Source: Sporosarcina sp. P32b (lineage in GTDB: Bacteria; Bacillota; Bacilli; Bacillales_A; Planococcaceae). Taken from it: DNA of 64,000 bases. This document shows, in pieces, positions 1 to 8,640 of this stretch. Location: positions 267,044 through 331,043 of the forward strand of contig NZ_PDZB01000001.1 of assembly GCF_002743335.1 (NCBI RefSeq), given 5' to 3'. Under the pieces are notes generated by a model, which worked only from the letters and a program-made list of their open reading frames with translations, ran no database searches and had not been told where the DNA came from. The translations under genes were made by a program, and so were the position numbers. The stretch's first letter is position 1; each line of letters begins with the position of its first letter.

Positions 1-1
1 G

Positions 2-1777
2 CACTTAAGTGGCTACGGTTTGACTATTGATGACTTAAAGAACTTCAGACAATGGGATTCAAAGACACCTGGACATCCGGAGTATGGACACACTGCAGGA
101 GTTGAAGCGACAACAGGACCACTTGGACAAGGGATTGGTATGTCCGTTGGTATGGCAATGGCTGAAAAACATCTTGCGGCAACGTATAACAAGCCCGGTT
201 TCGATATTGTCGATCACTACACATATGCACTTTGCGGTGATGGAGATTTGATGGAAGGTGTGGCGGCAGAAGCAATTTCTATGGCAGGCCACCTTCAATT
301 GAATAAACTGATCGTGCTATATGATAGTAACGATATTTCTTTAGATGGCGATTTAGATATGTCGTTCTCTGAAAACATTAGAAAACGCTTTGAATCATAT
401 GGCTGGAACTATGCACGCGTAGAAGATGGCAATGATACAAAATCTGTTTCAGATGCAATTGAAAAAGCAAAAGGCAATACAGGAGGACCGACAATCATTG
501 AAGTGAAAACTGTCATTGGTTACGGATCACCAAATAAGTCTGGTAAAGCAGATGCACACGGTGCACCGTTAGGTGAAGATGAAATGGCGCTTACGAAAGA
601 GTATTACAAGTGGACATTTGAAGAAGACTTCTACGTTCCAGAAGAAGTTTATGACCGTTTTAATTCAGCAACAGATCAACTGGGTGTTCAATCAGAGAAT
701 CAATGGAATGAACTATTCGCAAGCTACGAAAACGAACATAAAGAATTGGCAACACAGTTAAAATTAGCGATGGCAAACGAACTTCCAACTGATTTAAAAG
801 AACAAATGCCAGTTTATGAAGCAGGTGCTTCTGTAGCGACTCGTTCAGCATCTGGTGAGTCAATCAATGCATTAGCGAAAGCAGTTCCGGCATTATTTGG
901 TGGTAGCGCGGACCTTGCGGGTTCAAACAAGACAACGATTAAAAATGCAGGTGATTTCACTGCAGACGACTATGCTGGCCGTAATATATGGTTTGGTGTT
1001 CGTGAATTCGCTATGGGGACTGCTCTAAACGGCATGACTCTTCACGGCGGAGTGAAAGTATTTGGTGGAACATTCTTCGTGTTTAGTGATTATGTACGTC
1101 CTGCTATTCGATTGTCTGCATTAATGGGCTTACCCGTAACATATGTATTCACACATGATAGCGTAGCGGTCGGAGAAGACGGACCTACTCATGAACCAGT
1201 TGAGCAATTGGCTTCATTACGTGCAATGCCTGGATTGACTATCATCCGTCCTGCTGACGGAAATGAAACATCTGCAGCATGGCATATAGCTGCTACTTCA
1301 AAAGACACACCAACTGTCTTAGTCTTGTCTAGACAAAACCTTGAAGTATTGCCTAAATCACAAGAACTAGCGATGGAATATGTACCAAAAGGTGCGTATG
1401 TCATATCACCTGCTTCTAAAGAGCAAGCGGATGGTTTACTGCTTGCAAGCGGCTCGGAAGTAAGTCTTGCAGTTGAAGCGCAGAAAGCTCTTAAAGAACA
1501 AGGTGTCGACGTCGCTGTCGTCTCCATGCCTTCATGGGATCTATTTGAGAAACAGGATCAAGCGTACAAAGATTCTGTTCTTCCAAAGAACATCAAGAAG
1601 AGAGTAGCGATTGAGATGGGAGCTTCCCTTGGCTGGCATAAATACTCAGGCGATGAAGGAACTGTCATGGCAATTGATACATTTGGTGCAAGTGCGCCAG
1701 GCGACTTAGTCATTGAAAAGTATGGCTTTACTGTAGAAAATGTTGTAAGAGAAATGACAAATCTATTAAATAACTAA
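2..1777 (+). CDS. tkt: transketolase, 5'-truncated by window edge
   Basis: Transketolase moves two-carbon ketol units between sugar phosphates in the pentose phosphate pathway, using thiamine diphosphate in the cytosol. The frame is open from base 2, so about 75-80 N-terminal residues lie outside the window and the TTG at 20 is not a start. The visible part begins [13 protein letters not shown], typical of the family just before the TPP domain. The TPP motif GDGDLMEG is about 80 residues in, followed by [11 protein letters not shown]. The pyrimidine-binding domain ([28 protein letters not shown]) and the C-terminal domain are intact. It ends just before a strong terminator and lies upstream of sirA and yneF, as in Bacillus. 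Very sure. Confidence 0.97.
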   Translation, partial: HLSGYGLTIDDLKNFRQWDSKTPGHPEYGHTAGVEATTGPLGQGIGMSVGMAMAEKHLAATYNKPGFDIVDHYTYALCGDGDLMEGVAAEAISMAGHLQLNKLIVLYDSNDISLDGDLDMSFSENIRKRFESYGWNYARVEDGNDTKSVSDAIEKAKGNTGGPTIIEVKTVIGYGSPNKSGKADAHGAPLGEDEMALTKEYYKWTFEEDFYVPEEVYDRFNSATDQLGVQSENQWNELFASYENEHKELATQLKLAMANELPTDLKEQMPVYEAGASVATRSASGESINALAKAVPALFGGSADLAGSNKTTIKNAGDFTADDYAGRNIWFGVREFAMGTALNGMTLHGGVKVFGGTFFVFSDYVRPAIRLSALMGLPVTYVFTHDSVAVGEDGPTHEPVEQLASLRAMPGLTIIRPADGNETSAAWHIAATSKDTPTVLVLSRQNLEVLPKSQELAMEYVPKGAYVISPASKEQADGLLLASGSEVSLAVEAQKALKEQGVDVAVVSMPSWDLFEKQDQAYKDSVLPKNIKKRVAIEMGASLGWHKYSGDEGTVMAIDTFGASAPGDLVIEKYGFTVENVVREMTNLLNN

Positions 1778-1785
1778 GCATACGC

Positions 1786-1825
1786 AACACACGGCTCTTT
1801 CTATCAAAGAGCCGTGTGTTTTTTT
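1786..1825 (+). terminator. intrinsic terminator of tkt
   Basis: A perfect 15-bp stem (AACACACGGCTCTTT and its complement) with a 5-nt loop CTATC is followed directly by five further T. It lies 9 bases after the tkt stop codon. Confidence 0.95.
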
Positions 1826-1833
1826 GCGCAGCT

Positions 1834-1843
1834 TTACGACAAT
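1834..1843 (-). promoter_or_regulatory. possible Spo0A box upstream of sirA
   Basis: Read on the minus strand the site is ATTGTCGTAA, close to the Spo0A box TTTGTCGAA. It lies about 80 bases before sirA, a gene known in B. subtilis to be switched on by phosphorylated Spo0A. One short degenerate site is weak evidence. Confidence 0.3.
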
Positions 1844-1921
1844 AATAGTGATGAAGTTTTCCGCAAACTGACACGATTTACTGAGGACAAGTTCTATGAT
1901 AGACAGTAGGAGGTGTTCGTT

Positions 1922-2362
1922 ATGAGGAAGTATGAAATTTTCAAGATCAAGTCAGCGTATCAGTCCTTCATAATGGGACGTGAACGATTATTATTTGAGC
2001 TGCTAACAGTAGGTCCTTCTACGAACTATCAAGAAATTGAATATTTATGTGATCGGTTAAATCAAAGAGAACTAGATACTATTATTCAGAATAACTTGGC
2101 AAAAAGTTTTGATGAATTGGATTCATATCATAATGAATATCGATTGACACACTTAATCAAGGGAGAAGTATTCATCAAAATGGGTACGCACAGTATACAG
2201 GTGTATTGCCAAGGGTCACGCATGTTGGATTTAGATTTATTTGTAGCACTATCCACTTCAACTGATCGTTTTTTTGCGGTGATGAATGAACAGCAAGAAT
2301 GCGGCTGGCTCAAACCACTTAAACACTCTGAACGCATGATACTAGAAAATTCGATGATGTAA
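1922..2362 (+). CDS. sirA: sporulation inhibitor of replication SirA
   Basis: SirA binds domain I of DnaA and blocks new rounds of replication at sporulation onset. The 146-residue protein fits the B. subtilis length of 148. It keeps the characteristic C-terminal pattern CGWLKPLKHSER (YGWLNPVKER in B. subtilis) and an early FGRE-like GRERLLFEL. Sequence identity looks modest, so the call rests equally on its position between tkt and yneF, which matches B. subtilis. I chose ATG 1922 because AGGAGG ends 8-10 bases upstream; GTG at 1913 overlaps that ribosome binding site. A Spo0A-box-like site lies upstream. Confidence 0.85.
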   Translation: MRKYEIFKIKSAYQSFIMGRERLLFELLTVGPSTNYQEIEYLCDRLNQRELDTIIQNNLAKSFDELDSYHNEYRLTHLIKGEVFIKMGTHSIQVYCQGSRMLDLDLFVALSTSTDRFFAVMNEQQECGWLKPLKHSERMILENSMM

Positions 2363-2390
2363 AAACTTCCGCACAATTTGCGTACAGTCA

Positions 2391-2420
2391 TTGCTATTCA
2401 CTGCTGCTATGTTGTATAAT
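2391..2420 (+). promoter_or_regulatory. sigma-A promoter for yneF
   Basis: TTGCTA (2391-2396), an 18-bp spacer and a perfect TATAAT (2415-2420) lie about 50 bases upstream of the yneF start. Confidence 0.55.
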
Positions 2421-2472
2421 CCTTCTTGGTAGTATGTAATCGAACTATTTTTATGAGGGGGGTTTGGCAGTA

Positions 2473-2709
2473 ATGACTTTATGGATAGCAATTTTATTGA
2501 TCGTCGTCGCTTTGATCGGCGGAGTAGCTCTCGGCTTTTTCATAGCACGTAAATATATGATGAATTATTTGAAGGACAATCCGCCAATTAATGAACAAAT
2601 GTTACGTATGATGATGATGCAAATGGGACAGAAACCTTCACAAAAGAAAATTAACCAAATGATGGCTCAGATGAGCAAGGTTCAAGACAAGCCAGCTAAA
2701 AAAAAATAA
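2473..2709 (+). CDS. yneF: YneF family small membrane protein (UPF0154)
   Basis: A 78-residue protein with one N-terminal membrane helix (about residues 3-25), then the family signature FFIARKYMM and the run [16 protein letters not shown], followed by [13 protein letters not shown] and a lysine-rich tail. It is nearly identical in pattern to B. subtilis YneF. Its function is not established; it is inferred to be an integral membrane protein with a cytoplasmic helical tail. The start is ATG 2473: a GAGGGGGG ribosome binding site about 10 bases upstream suits it better than the TTG at 2464. It is followed by its own terminator and follows sirA as in Bacillus. Confidence 0.93.
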   Translation: MTLWIAILLIVVALIGGVALGFFIARKYMMNYLKDNPPINEQMLRMMMMQMGQKPSQKKINQMMAQMSKVQDKPAKKK

Positions 2710-2713
2710 GTAA

Positions 2714-2755
2714 AACTCCGTGATTAGCAGAATTGCTAACACGGAGCTTTTTTAT
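2714..2755 (+). terminator. intrinsic terminator after yneF
   Basis: The arms ACTCCGTGATTAGCA and TGCTAACACGGAGC pair around a short AATT-type loop and are followed by a T-rich run (TTTTTTATTTT). It also faces the 3' end of the convergent hydrolase gene. Confidence 0.85.
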
Positions 2756-2774
2756 TTTCTATTGTATAGCATTA

Positions 2775-3701
2775 TCAAGAATATAAACGAAAACGACTGA
2801 GGAATGTTTGAACCGTTTGCAGATATTCATCTGGATTATCATTATATGATTTAGCGTGAGCACCTTTTGCGAAAAGCTTCATCATTTTATCGCCTTCTTT
2901 TAATTCGTATAACTCTTCCGTCATTTGAGGCAAAATGAATGTGTCTTCCATGCTATGAATGAATAATACGGGTTTATCAATAAACTTCATCACTTCGCGG
3001 GGGGAAACAGCTGCAGAAGTATAACCATCACGAATCTTCAAAAACAAATTGGCGATTCGCAAGCTCATTGAGGTCTTAAAAGGCATCTCTGTACGAATGA
3101 TATGCAATAGTTGCTCTGAGAAATCAGAAAATGGACAATCAGATATATAGAAATCCGCCTCATCTTCATACGTACCTGCGTACAACAGCGTAGTGGCAGC
3201 TCCCATAGATTCTCCATGGATGCCAATTAAAGCGCGCTTACCTACACGTTCACGAACAGCTGTCACAACTTCTTTTAAGTCTATTTTTTCATAAAATCCA
3301 AAACTTGTTGTTTTGCCGCCAGAATCACCATGCCGCCGATGATCAAAAATAACAGAATTAAATCCTAAACGTTCAAACAGTCGTGCATATTTGATAGAAT
3401 TCACTTTATTTTCCGTTACGCCATGACAAATGACAACCGTTCGTGTTGTATCTAAAGGTCGCAAGAAGATCGCGCGTAAGTTATAGCCGTTAGGTGAGGG
3501 AATCCAAATATCATCTTTTCTTATAGTTTCAAACCACTGACGATCAAAGCGTTTAGCAATCATTTCACGCTGCAAAATAACTTCTGAGTCTTTTGTTTTT
3601 AAATACATTAGACGATTAGTGAGAAGAATCCCGAAAATTGTAAGAAACGCTGTCATCACACTTGACGCTATACCGACAATATACACTACTCTACGTTTCA
3701 C
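2775..3701 (-). CDS. yqkD: membrane-anchored alpha/beta hydrolase, YqkD-like
   Basis: An alpha/beta-hydrolase of 308 residues with an N-terminal membrane anchor (about residues 5-28), predicted to sit at the membrane. The nucleophile elbow is GESMG within GIHGESMGAATT. The acid is probably the Asp in HSMEDTF and the catalytic His lies in KGAHAKSYN. Oxyanion-side HG is seen in VVICHGVTEN. The substrate is unknown; the family contains esterases and peptidase-like enzymes. It resembles B. subtilis YqkD, and yqkE follows two genes away. GTG 3701 is preferred because AGGAGG lies 7 bases upstream; TTG 3704 is possible. The genes on either side of this HMG-CoA lyase-hydrolase pair read the opposite way. 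Confidence 0.85.
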   Translation of the reverse strand: MKRRVVYIVGIASSVMTAFLTIFGILLTNRLMYLKTKDSEVILQREMIAKRFDRQWFETIRKDDIWIPSPNGYNLRAIFLRPLDTTRTVVICHGVTENKVNSIKYARLFERLGFNSVIFDHRRHGDSGGKTTSFGFYEKIDLKEVVTAVRERVGKRALIGIHGESMGAATTLLYAGTYEDEADFYISDCPFSDFSEQLLHIIRTEMPFKTSMSLRIANLFLKIRDGYTSAAVSPREVMKFIDKPVLFIHSMEDTFILPQMTEELYELKEGDKMMKLFAKGAHAKSYNDNPDEYLQTVQTFLSRFRLYS

Positions 3702-3715
3702 CAAAATCCTCCTTT

Positions 3716-4618
3716 CTATTTACTTCTTCGTTTATATAAGTTATACATCGCCGTTTCAATGGGATGTGACAGATAAGGTGCAACTTCATCTACTGCTGCA
3801 CATATTTTATCCAGATCAATCCCTGTTTCTACATTGATTGACTGCAAAAGATATAACGCATCTTCCGTTGCGACATTACCTGTAGCGCCAGGTGCAAAAG
3901 GACAGCCACCGAGACCACCTGCAGATGTATCGAATCGATCAACACCTGCTTGTAAGGAGGCGTAAATATTAGCTAATCCTAATTTACGGGTATCATGGAA
4001 GTGTGCTGTAATTAAAATATTTGGAAACTGTTTTTTTAGTTCTCGAAACAAAGTATAGCTGGCTAAAGGGTTGGCCATACCGTCAGTATCTGCCACACTT
4101 AATTCATCTACACCCATATCGACAAACTTCTTGCAAAGTGCCAGAGTTTGTTCAAGTGGAATAAAACCTTCATACGGACAGTGAAATGCTGTTGAAATAC
4201 AAGCTCTTACAAAACGCTGATCTATTTTGAGCTGATGGACAATAGGTCGCAACGTCTCCACGCTCTCCGTAGTGGAGCGATTGATATTATGTTGATTGAA
4301 TGTATCACTCACGCCTACAAACACCGCCATGCTATCTGCACCAGCTTTGAGTGCATTCTCAACACCACGTGCGTTTGGCGTGAGAACAATCTGCCTGCCT
4401 TGTTTGCTAACTCGTGCCATAATCTCTTTGGAATCTGACATTTGTGGTACCCACTTTGGCGATACGAAAGAGGTAACTTCCATTTCATGTATACCTGCTT
4501 GCTGCAAAGAATGTATAAAAGCTAATTTTTGATCAGTAGGAATACTGTTTTTTTCATTTTGTAAGCCATCGCGCGGTCCAACCTCGATTAACGTTACGTT
4601 TTTTGGTAAGCTATACAT
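3716..4618 (-). CDS. mvaB: hydroxymethylglutaryl-CoA lyase
   Basis: Cleaves 3-hydroxy-3-methylglutaryl-CoA to acetyl-CoA and acetoacetate, the last step of leucine catabolism. The 300-residue TIM-barrel protein shows the HMGL-like signature EVGPRDGLQNE at the N-terminus (catalytic Arg-Asp), the metal ligands in ITAHFHDTRKLGLAN, and the cysteine loop GGLGGCPFAPGATGN followed by VATED. Length is normal for the family (about 300). No other leucine-degradation gene is nearby, so its pathway role here is inferred from the enzyme only. Start ATG 4618 is preferred: a GGAGGG sits 6 bases upstream, whereas ATG 4624 abuts it. Only 14 bases separate it from the downstream hydrolase, suggesting one transcript. 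Confidence 0.95.
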   Translation of the reverse strand: MYSLPKNVTLIEVGPRDGLQNEKNSIPTDQKLAFIHSLQQAGIHEMEVTSFVSPKWVPQMSDSKEIMARVSKQGRQIVLTPNARGVENALKAGADSMAVFVGVSDTFNQHNINRSTTESVETLRPIVHQLKIDQRFVRACISTAFHCPYEGFIPLEQTLALCKKFVDMGVDELSVADTDGMANPLASYTLFRELKKQFPNILITAHFHDTRKLGLANIYASLQAGVDRFDTSAGGLGGCPFAPGATGNVATEDALYLLQSINVETGIDLDKICAAVDEVAPYLSHPIETAMYNLYKRRSK

Positions 4619-4744
4619 AAACATCCCTCCCTCAATCTATTGTACGTAATTAAAGCGAATAAGGGCAATGTATAACCCTTGACAATTATCTGGATAATTT
4701 CAATAAGAGGCATCTCAATTATCAAATAGAAAGTAGTGTTTACT

Positions 4745-5002
4745 ATGTCAAAAAAACAACGAAAAGCATCGACGAAACAAGAGAGCAAAATCGTAGATGA
4801 GTCTGCAACTTCACTTTCAGATTTAATGAGCGATGATATGTTAGCTAAATTAAAAGGAATGAAGCAGGAAATGAAAGTAGAAGAAGAATTAAAATTGGAA
4901 CAGGAAAAAGAAATACGTATTCAAGAGCGCAAAGAACGTGAGAAAAATAAAAGTTTTGAAGAATTACTAGAGGAATATGGATATGATGGAACCAAGTATT
5001 AA
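4745..5002 (+). CDS. yqkE: YqkE family protein (DUF3886)
   Basis: A highly charged 85-residue protein. It starts with a lysine-rich tail, has a short conserved segment SDLMSDDMLAKLKGMKQEMK, then a long Glu/Lys/Arg helix and the conserved ending EREKNKSFEELLEEYG, which matches the YqkE pattern REKNKSFAELLDESG. It is likely cytosolic and coiled-coil-like; no function is known. In B. subtilis yqkE sits next to yqkD, here one gene away. ATG 4745 is chosen over GTG 4736. The Shine-Dalgarno is weak (GAAAGTAG). Confidence 0.85.
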   Translation: MSKKQRKASTKQESKIVDESATSLSDLMSDDMLAKLKGMKQEMKVEEELKLEQEKEIRIQERKEREKNKSFEELLEEYGYDGTKY

Positions 5003-5086
5003 GAGTACTACTTAAATAGATGTGGGAATAGCTGTACTAGTAAAATGATTGCTATATTAAAAGCCTTTTGCAAAGGAGAGGGAATA

Positions 5087-5512
5087 ATGAAGTTTTTGTA
5101 TATTACGTATTGTGATAAACTAAATACTCAAAAAGAACCTACATCCCAAAATCTTTTGAAGCGCGTTCATTCAGCCCCAATTGAGCATCCAATTGTTCAT
5201 TGGGTGCAAAGAAATTTAGAAACTATTGAGAAAACAGGGCCTATTATATATTATGATTTTCCTGAAAAAAAGGTAGAGAGTTTTTATAATATGTTATTAG
5301 ATGCACATGCGGAAAAAAACAATGATTCTCCAAGACCTTGGAAGTTCTTGCCCATCCCTTCGGAAGAACAGTATGTATATCCGATTGCGCAATATGACAA
5401 AGAATATGGCATCACGTATTATGAATCTATATACAAATACATAACGGTTCTTGGGGTCATATTAAATATCTTTGACTTTGAAGCGAATCAATTAATTATA
5501 CACATTCAATAA
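5087..5512 (+). CDS. hypothetical protein, 141 aa
   Basis: I do not recognise this protein. It starts MKFLYITYCDKLNTQKEP, has no signal peptide, no repeats, and ends with a hydrophobic stretch (YKYITVLGVILNIFDFEANQ) that could be a buried strand-helix rather than a membrane segment. Start ATG 5087 has a perfect AAAGGAGAGG ribosome binding site; the upstream ATG at 5045 does not. It is followed after 30 bases by an RsbR-type STAS protein, so the two are likely co-transcribed and may act together in stress sensing. That link is inference from spacing only. Confidence 0.75.
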   Translation: MKFLYITYCDKLNTQKEPTSQNLLKRVHSAPIEHPIVHWVQRNLETIEKTGPIIYYDFPEKKVESFYNMLLDAHAEKNNDSPRPWKFLPIPSEEQYVYPIAQYDKEYGITYYESIYKYITVLGVILNIFDFEANQLIIHIQ

Positions 5513-5542
5513 GATCGAAGAACGTATCCAGGAGGATGTAAG

Positions 5543-6394
5543 ATGAAACAGCTTGATGTAAGGCTTTATGAATATTTACTAGCAAAATTGCCGAAAATCA
5601 CTACTTCTTGGTTAGCGATGAGAATAATAGAAAAAGATTCTATTTATTCACTCAGCGCGCACCCAGAAATGGAAGAAACACTTCGTGAACAAAATAGATT
5701 AACGAATTTAACCATCATTAGTAGTTTACTTGATGATCCTGAAATCTTTGAAAAAAACAAAATAAAATGGGCTGCCGTTGTCGCTCTAAGTAGAGTCAAC
5801 AGCAATACCCCCATAGAAGAAGTTATAGAGGCGTTAAGTAAACTTCGTTTAACATACTGGCAAATAATAAATGATTTTAAGTTGGCCAATATAGACGACA
5901 TTAAACTAGAAGATTATATGCGTTGGAGTGAAACGATCAATAGTGCATTTGATCAAATTTATATTAATTTCGCGGAAACCTATAATGAATATATCAACAG
6001 CAAGTTTGATATCCAACAAAGCTTAATTAATGAGTTAAGCTCACCCATCATTAAAATTACCGATAAAATTGGTATAGTACCGCTAATTGGTGATATGGAT
6101 GAGCTGCGTGCACGTATTATGTTGGAAAGTATTCCGGAGAGAAGTTTAGAGTCTGACATTGAACATTTATTCATTGACTTATCGGGAGTGACCGTAATTG
6201 ATACACTGGTAGCTCAGAAGATTTTTCAAGTTACAAAAGTGTTATCTCTATTAGGAACAAGATGCACCATTACAGGTATCTTACCGGCAATTGCCCAAGC
6301 GTCGACAGAGCTTGGTTTAGATTTTACGAATATCCAAACATTTAGTTCTTTGCAATTAGCTTTCTCAAAAGAATTTATTATTGTAGAACAGTAA
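5543..6394 (+). CDS. RsbR-type STAS domain protein (stressosome component)
   Basis: 283 residues with an N-terminal helical sensor domain (about 1-150, non-heme-globin type in this family) and a C-terminal STAS domain (about 165-275). The STAS part has SPIIKITDKIGIVPLIGDMD, a strand-helix LFIDLSGVTVIDTLVAQ and GILPAIAQASTELGL, the hallmarks of RsbR paralogues. These scaffold proteins form the stressosome with RsbS and hold the kinase RsbT, feeding the general stress sigma factor. Thr221 (in VIDTLV) corresponds to the first phosphorylated Thr of RsbR. No rsbS, rsbT or sigB is adjacent, as is common for extra RsbR copies. Ribosome binding site AGGAGG precedes the ATG. Confidence 0.88.
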   Translation: MKQLDVRLYEYLLAKLPKITTSWLAMRIIEKDSIYSLSAHPEMEETLREQNRLTNLTIISSLLDDPEIFEKNKIKWAAVVALSRVNSNTPIEEVIEALSKLRLTYWQIINDFKLANIDDIKLEDYMRWSETINSAFDQIYINFAETYNEYINSKFDIQQSLINELSSPIIKITDKIGIVPLIGDMDELRARIMLESIPERSLESDIEHLFIDLSGVTVIDTLVAQKIFQVTKVLSLLGTRCTITGILPAIAQASTELGLDFTNIQTFSSLQLAFSKEFIIVEQ

Positions 6395-6428
6395 AAAGCC
6401 AAGTCACTTATGAGTGACTTGGCTTTTA
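6394..6428. terminator. bidirectional terminator between rsbR-like gene and serC
   Basis: AAAAGCCAAGTCACT pairs with AGTGACTTGGCTTTT around TATG. The A and T runs on both sides make it usable from either convergent gene. Confidence 0.9.
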
Positions 6429-6432
6429 GATT

Positions 6433-7530
6433 TCACTTATTTTTTTCTTGGAAATCAAGCATGAATTGCTGTAACGCCTGACATGCTTCAAATGGTACTG
6501 CGTTGTATGCAGACGCACGACATCCGCCTACAGAACGGTGACCATTTAGCCCGACGAATCCTGCCTCTTTAGCTTCTTGTAAGAATTGTTTTTCCAACTC
6601 TTCATCCGCTACACGGAAGGTGATGTTCATCAATGAGCGACTTTCTATTTCAGCATGTCCTGTATAGAAACCATTACTGTTGTCGATTACCTCATAGATC
6701 AAGTTCGCTTTTTCTTCATTGCGCTTTGCGATTTTTTCCAAGCCGCCTTGTTGTTGCATCCAACCAAGCACTTCACCCAACATGTAAATACCAAATGACG
6801 GAGGAGTGTTATATAAAGAGTTGCTAGACGAATGTGTACTATATTTCAAAATAGCTGGAATCGCGCTATTCGCATTATCTAACAAGTCTTTGCGGATAAT
6901 CGCAACTGTAACACCTGAAGGTCCAAGGTTTTTTTGAGCACCGGCATAAATCATTCCGAATTTACTAACGTCTAATGGTCTTGACAGAATATCACTGGAC
7001 ATATCAGCAATCAACGGAACATTGCCAGTGACAGGGAACTCGTGGAATTGTGTACCGAAGATTGTGTTGTTTGATGTAATATGCACGTACGCATCCGTTT
7101 CTTCAAATGTAATTTCTTCTGAAGATGGAACGCGATTATAATTTGCATTTTTTGTAGAAGCAGCTTCGTATACTTCACCGATTGTCCCTGCTTCTTTAAG
7201 TGCTTTGTCTGACCATGCGCCTGACATAATATAGCTTGCTTTTTTTCCTTTTGCTAAGAAGTTCATCGGTACCATTGCAAATTGTAGACTAGCTCCACCT
7301 TGCAAGAATAGTACTTCATAGTTTTCAGGAATTGTGAATAAAGAACGTAAGCGTTCAATTGCTTGATTATGTACTTGTTCATAAGTAGCACTGCGGTGAC
7401 TCATTTCCATAATAGACATTCCTGATTCTTTAAAATTCACTAGTTCAGCTTGTGCTTTTTCAAGAACTTCTCGTGGGAGAGCGGATGGACCCGCGTTAAA
7501 ATTATAGACAGACTTTTGATTACTCAACAA
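6433..7530 (-). CDS. serC: phosphoserine aminotransferase
   Basis: A PLP enzyme that converts 3-phosphohydroxypyruvate to phosphoserine in serine biosynthesis. The N-terminus YNFNAGPSALP, the block GMSIMEMSHRS, and LFLQGGASLQFAMVPMNFL are all SerC signatures. The PLP lysine is in YAGAQKNLGPSG, and the C-terminus has the substrate-binding GHRSVGGCRASAYNA. The 365-residue length is normal. The start is uncertain: GTG 7536 touches the AAGGAG ribosome binding site, so TTG 7530 (or 7527) with a 6-9 base gap is more likely. No serA is adjacent. It converges on the STAS gene across a shared terminator. Confidence 0.97.
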   Translation of the reverse strand: MLSNQKSVYNFNAGPSALPREVLEKAQAELVNFKESGMSIMEMSHRSATYEQVHNQAIERLRSLFTIPENYEVLFLQGGASLQFAMVPMNFLAKGKKASYIMSGAWSDKALKEAGTIGEVYEAASTKNANYNRVPSSEEITFEETDAYVHITSNNTIFGTQFHEFPVTGNVPLIADMSSDILSRPLDVSKFGMIYAGAQKNLGPSGVTVAIIRKDLLDNANSAIPAILKYSTHSSSNSLYNTPPSFGIYMLGEVLGWMQQQGGLEKIAKRNEEKANLIYEVIDNSNGFYTGHAEIESRSLMNITFRVADEELEKQFLQEAKEAGFVGLNGHRSVGGCRASAYNAVPFEACQALQQFMLDFQEKNK

Positions 7531-7744
7531 ACTCACTCCTTCATTAGTTTACAACCCTAAAGTAAAGTATATATGAAAAATCATACATGGGGAATAGCTA
7601 TCTGCCAATTCGCAATAAATTACTCAACTCAATAAGATGCTCGTCTTGTTTGTTTTGTTGGGGAAATGGGTAAATTGTAATCAAGTAGCATCTACATAAT
7701 GATGTAAAATCCAGCTCACATAAAGCCGAAACGGGGGAGACAGA

Positions 7745-8590
7745 ATGAAAACAGGTGGACGTAGAAAAAGTTCAAATGTTGAGGATCGAAGAGGGAAGAG
7801 TGGTGGAGGCGGAGGTGCGATCGCATTAGGTGGTGGCGGTCTTGGGATTGTCGGTATTATATTGTTTCTTATATTAGGTGGAAACCCAACTGATTTATTA
7901 GATAGTAGTTCAGCTGTACCTGATCAACCGTACGTGGAAACCGAACAAGATAAAGAATTGGCAGATTTTGTATCGGTTGTACTCGCGGATACAGAAGACA
8001 TTTGGTCGGAGTTATTCGCTCAACAAGGAATTCAGTATGAAAACCCTACACTAGTTCTATATTCAGGACAAGTGGATACAGCTTGTGGATATGGAAGTGC
8101 AGCTGCAGGACCGTTTTATTGTCCGGGTGATCAAAAATTGTATATTGATTTAGCATTTTATAATGAATTACAAAGTTCGTTTAAAGCACCTGGTGATTTT
8201 GCTATGGCCTATGTAGTAGCTCACGAAGTAGGACACCATGTGCAAACATTACTCGGAATTTCAGATCAAGTGATGCCGCTACGTCAAAAAATGAGCGAAG
8301 AAGAATTTAATAAATATTTAGTGAGATTTGAATTACAGGCAGATTATTTTGCGGGAGTCTGGGCGCATCATGCAAAGGGACGCGGATATTTGGAGCAAGG
8401 GGACTTGCAAGAAGCAATCACTGCTGCGGGTGCGGTTGGTGACGACACGATCCAAAAACGTGCAAGAGGGTATGTTGTTCCAGAAAGTTTCACACACGGT
8501 ACAGCAAAACAACGAATTTATTGGTTTGAACATGGATTTGAATTAGGTACCATTGATGGTGGGGACACATTTAATCAAACCGAAAAATAA
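7745..8590 (+). CDS. YpfJ-type zinc metallopeptidase (Zn_peptidase family)
   Basis: A putative neutral zinc metallopeptidase of 281 residues. It has a basic N-terminus, a glycine-rich segment, one membrane helix (about 29-47) and an extracytoplasmic domain. The zinc site HEVGHH (within VVAHEVGHHVQTLL) is followed by RFELQADYFAGVWAHH, whose Glu/Asp would complete the site, and CGYGSAAAGPFYCPGD carries a likely disulfide. This arrangement is that of the bacterial YpfJ/KPN_00567 family, whose substrate is not known. Ribosome binding site GGGGGAGA precedes ATG. It is monocistronic, with a terminator after it. Confidence 0.9.
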   Translation: MKTGGRRKSSNVEDRRGKSGGGGGAIALGGGGLGIVGIILFLILGGNPTDLLDSSSAVPDQPYVETEQDKELADFVSVVLADTEDIWSELFAQQGIQYENPTLVLYSGQVDTACGYGSAAAGPFYCPGDQKLYIDLAFYNELQSSFKAPGDFAMAYVVAHEVGHHVQTLLGISDQVMPLRQKMSEEEFNKYLVRFELQADYFAGVWAHHAKGRGYLEQGDLQEAITAAGAVGDDTIQKRARGYVVPESFTHGTAKQRIYWFEHGFELGTIDGGDTFNQTEK

Positions 8591-8591
8591 A

Positions 8592-8640
8592 AGTCGCGAA
8601 GGTCATTTTGTTTATCAAAGTGACGTTCGCGATTTTTTTA
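8592..8640. terminator. terminator between convergent genes
   Basis: GTCGCGAAGGTCA pairs with TGACGTTCGCGAT across a 15-nt loop and is followed by TTTTTTTA on the plus strand. It overlaps the last bases of the convergent OFA-family gene. Confidence 0.8.
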
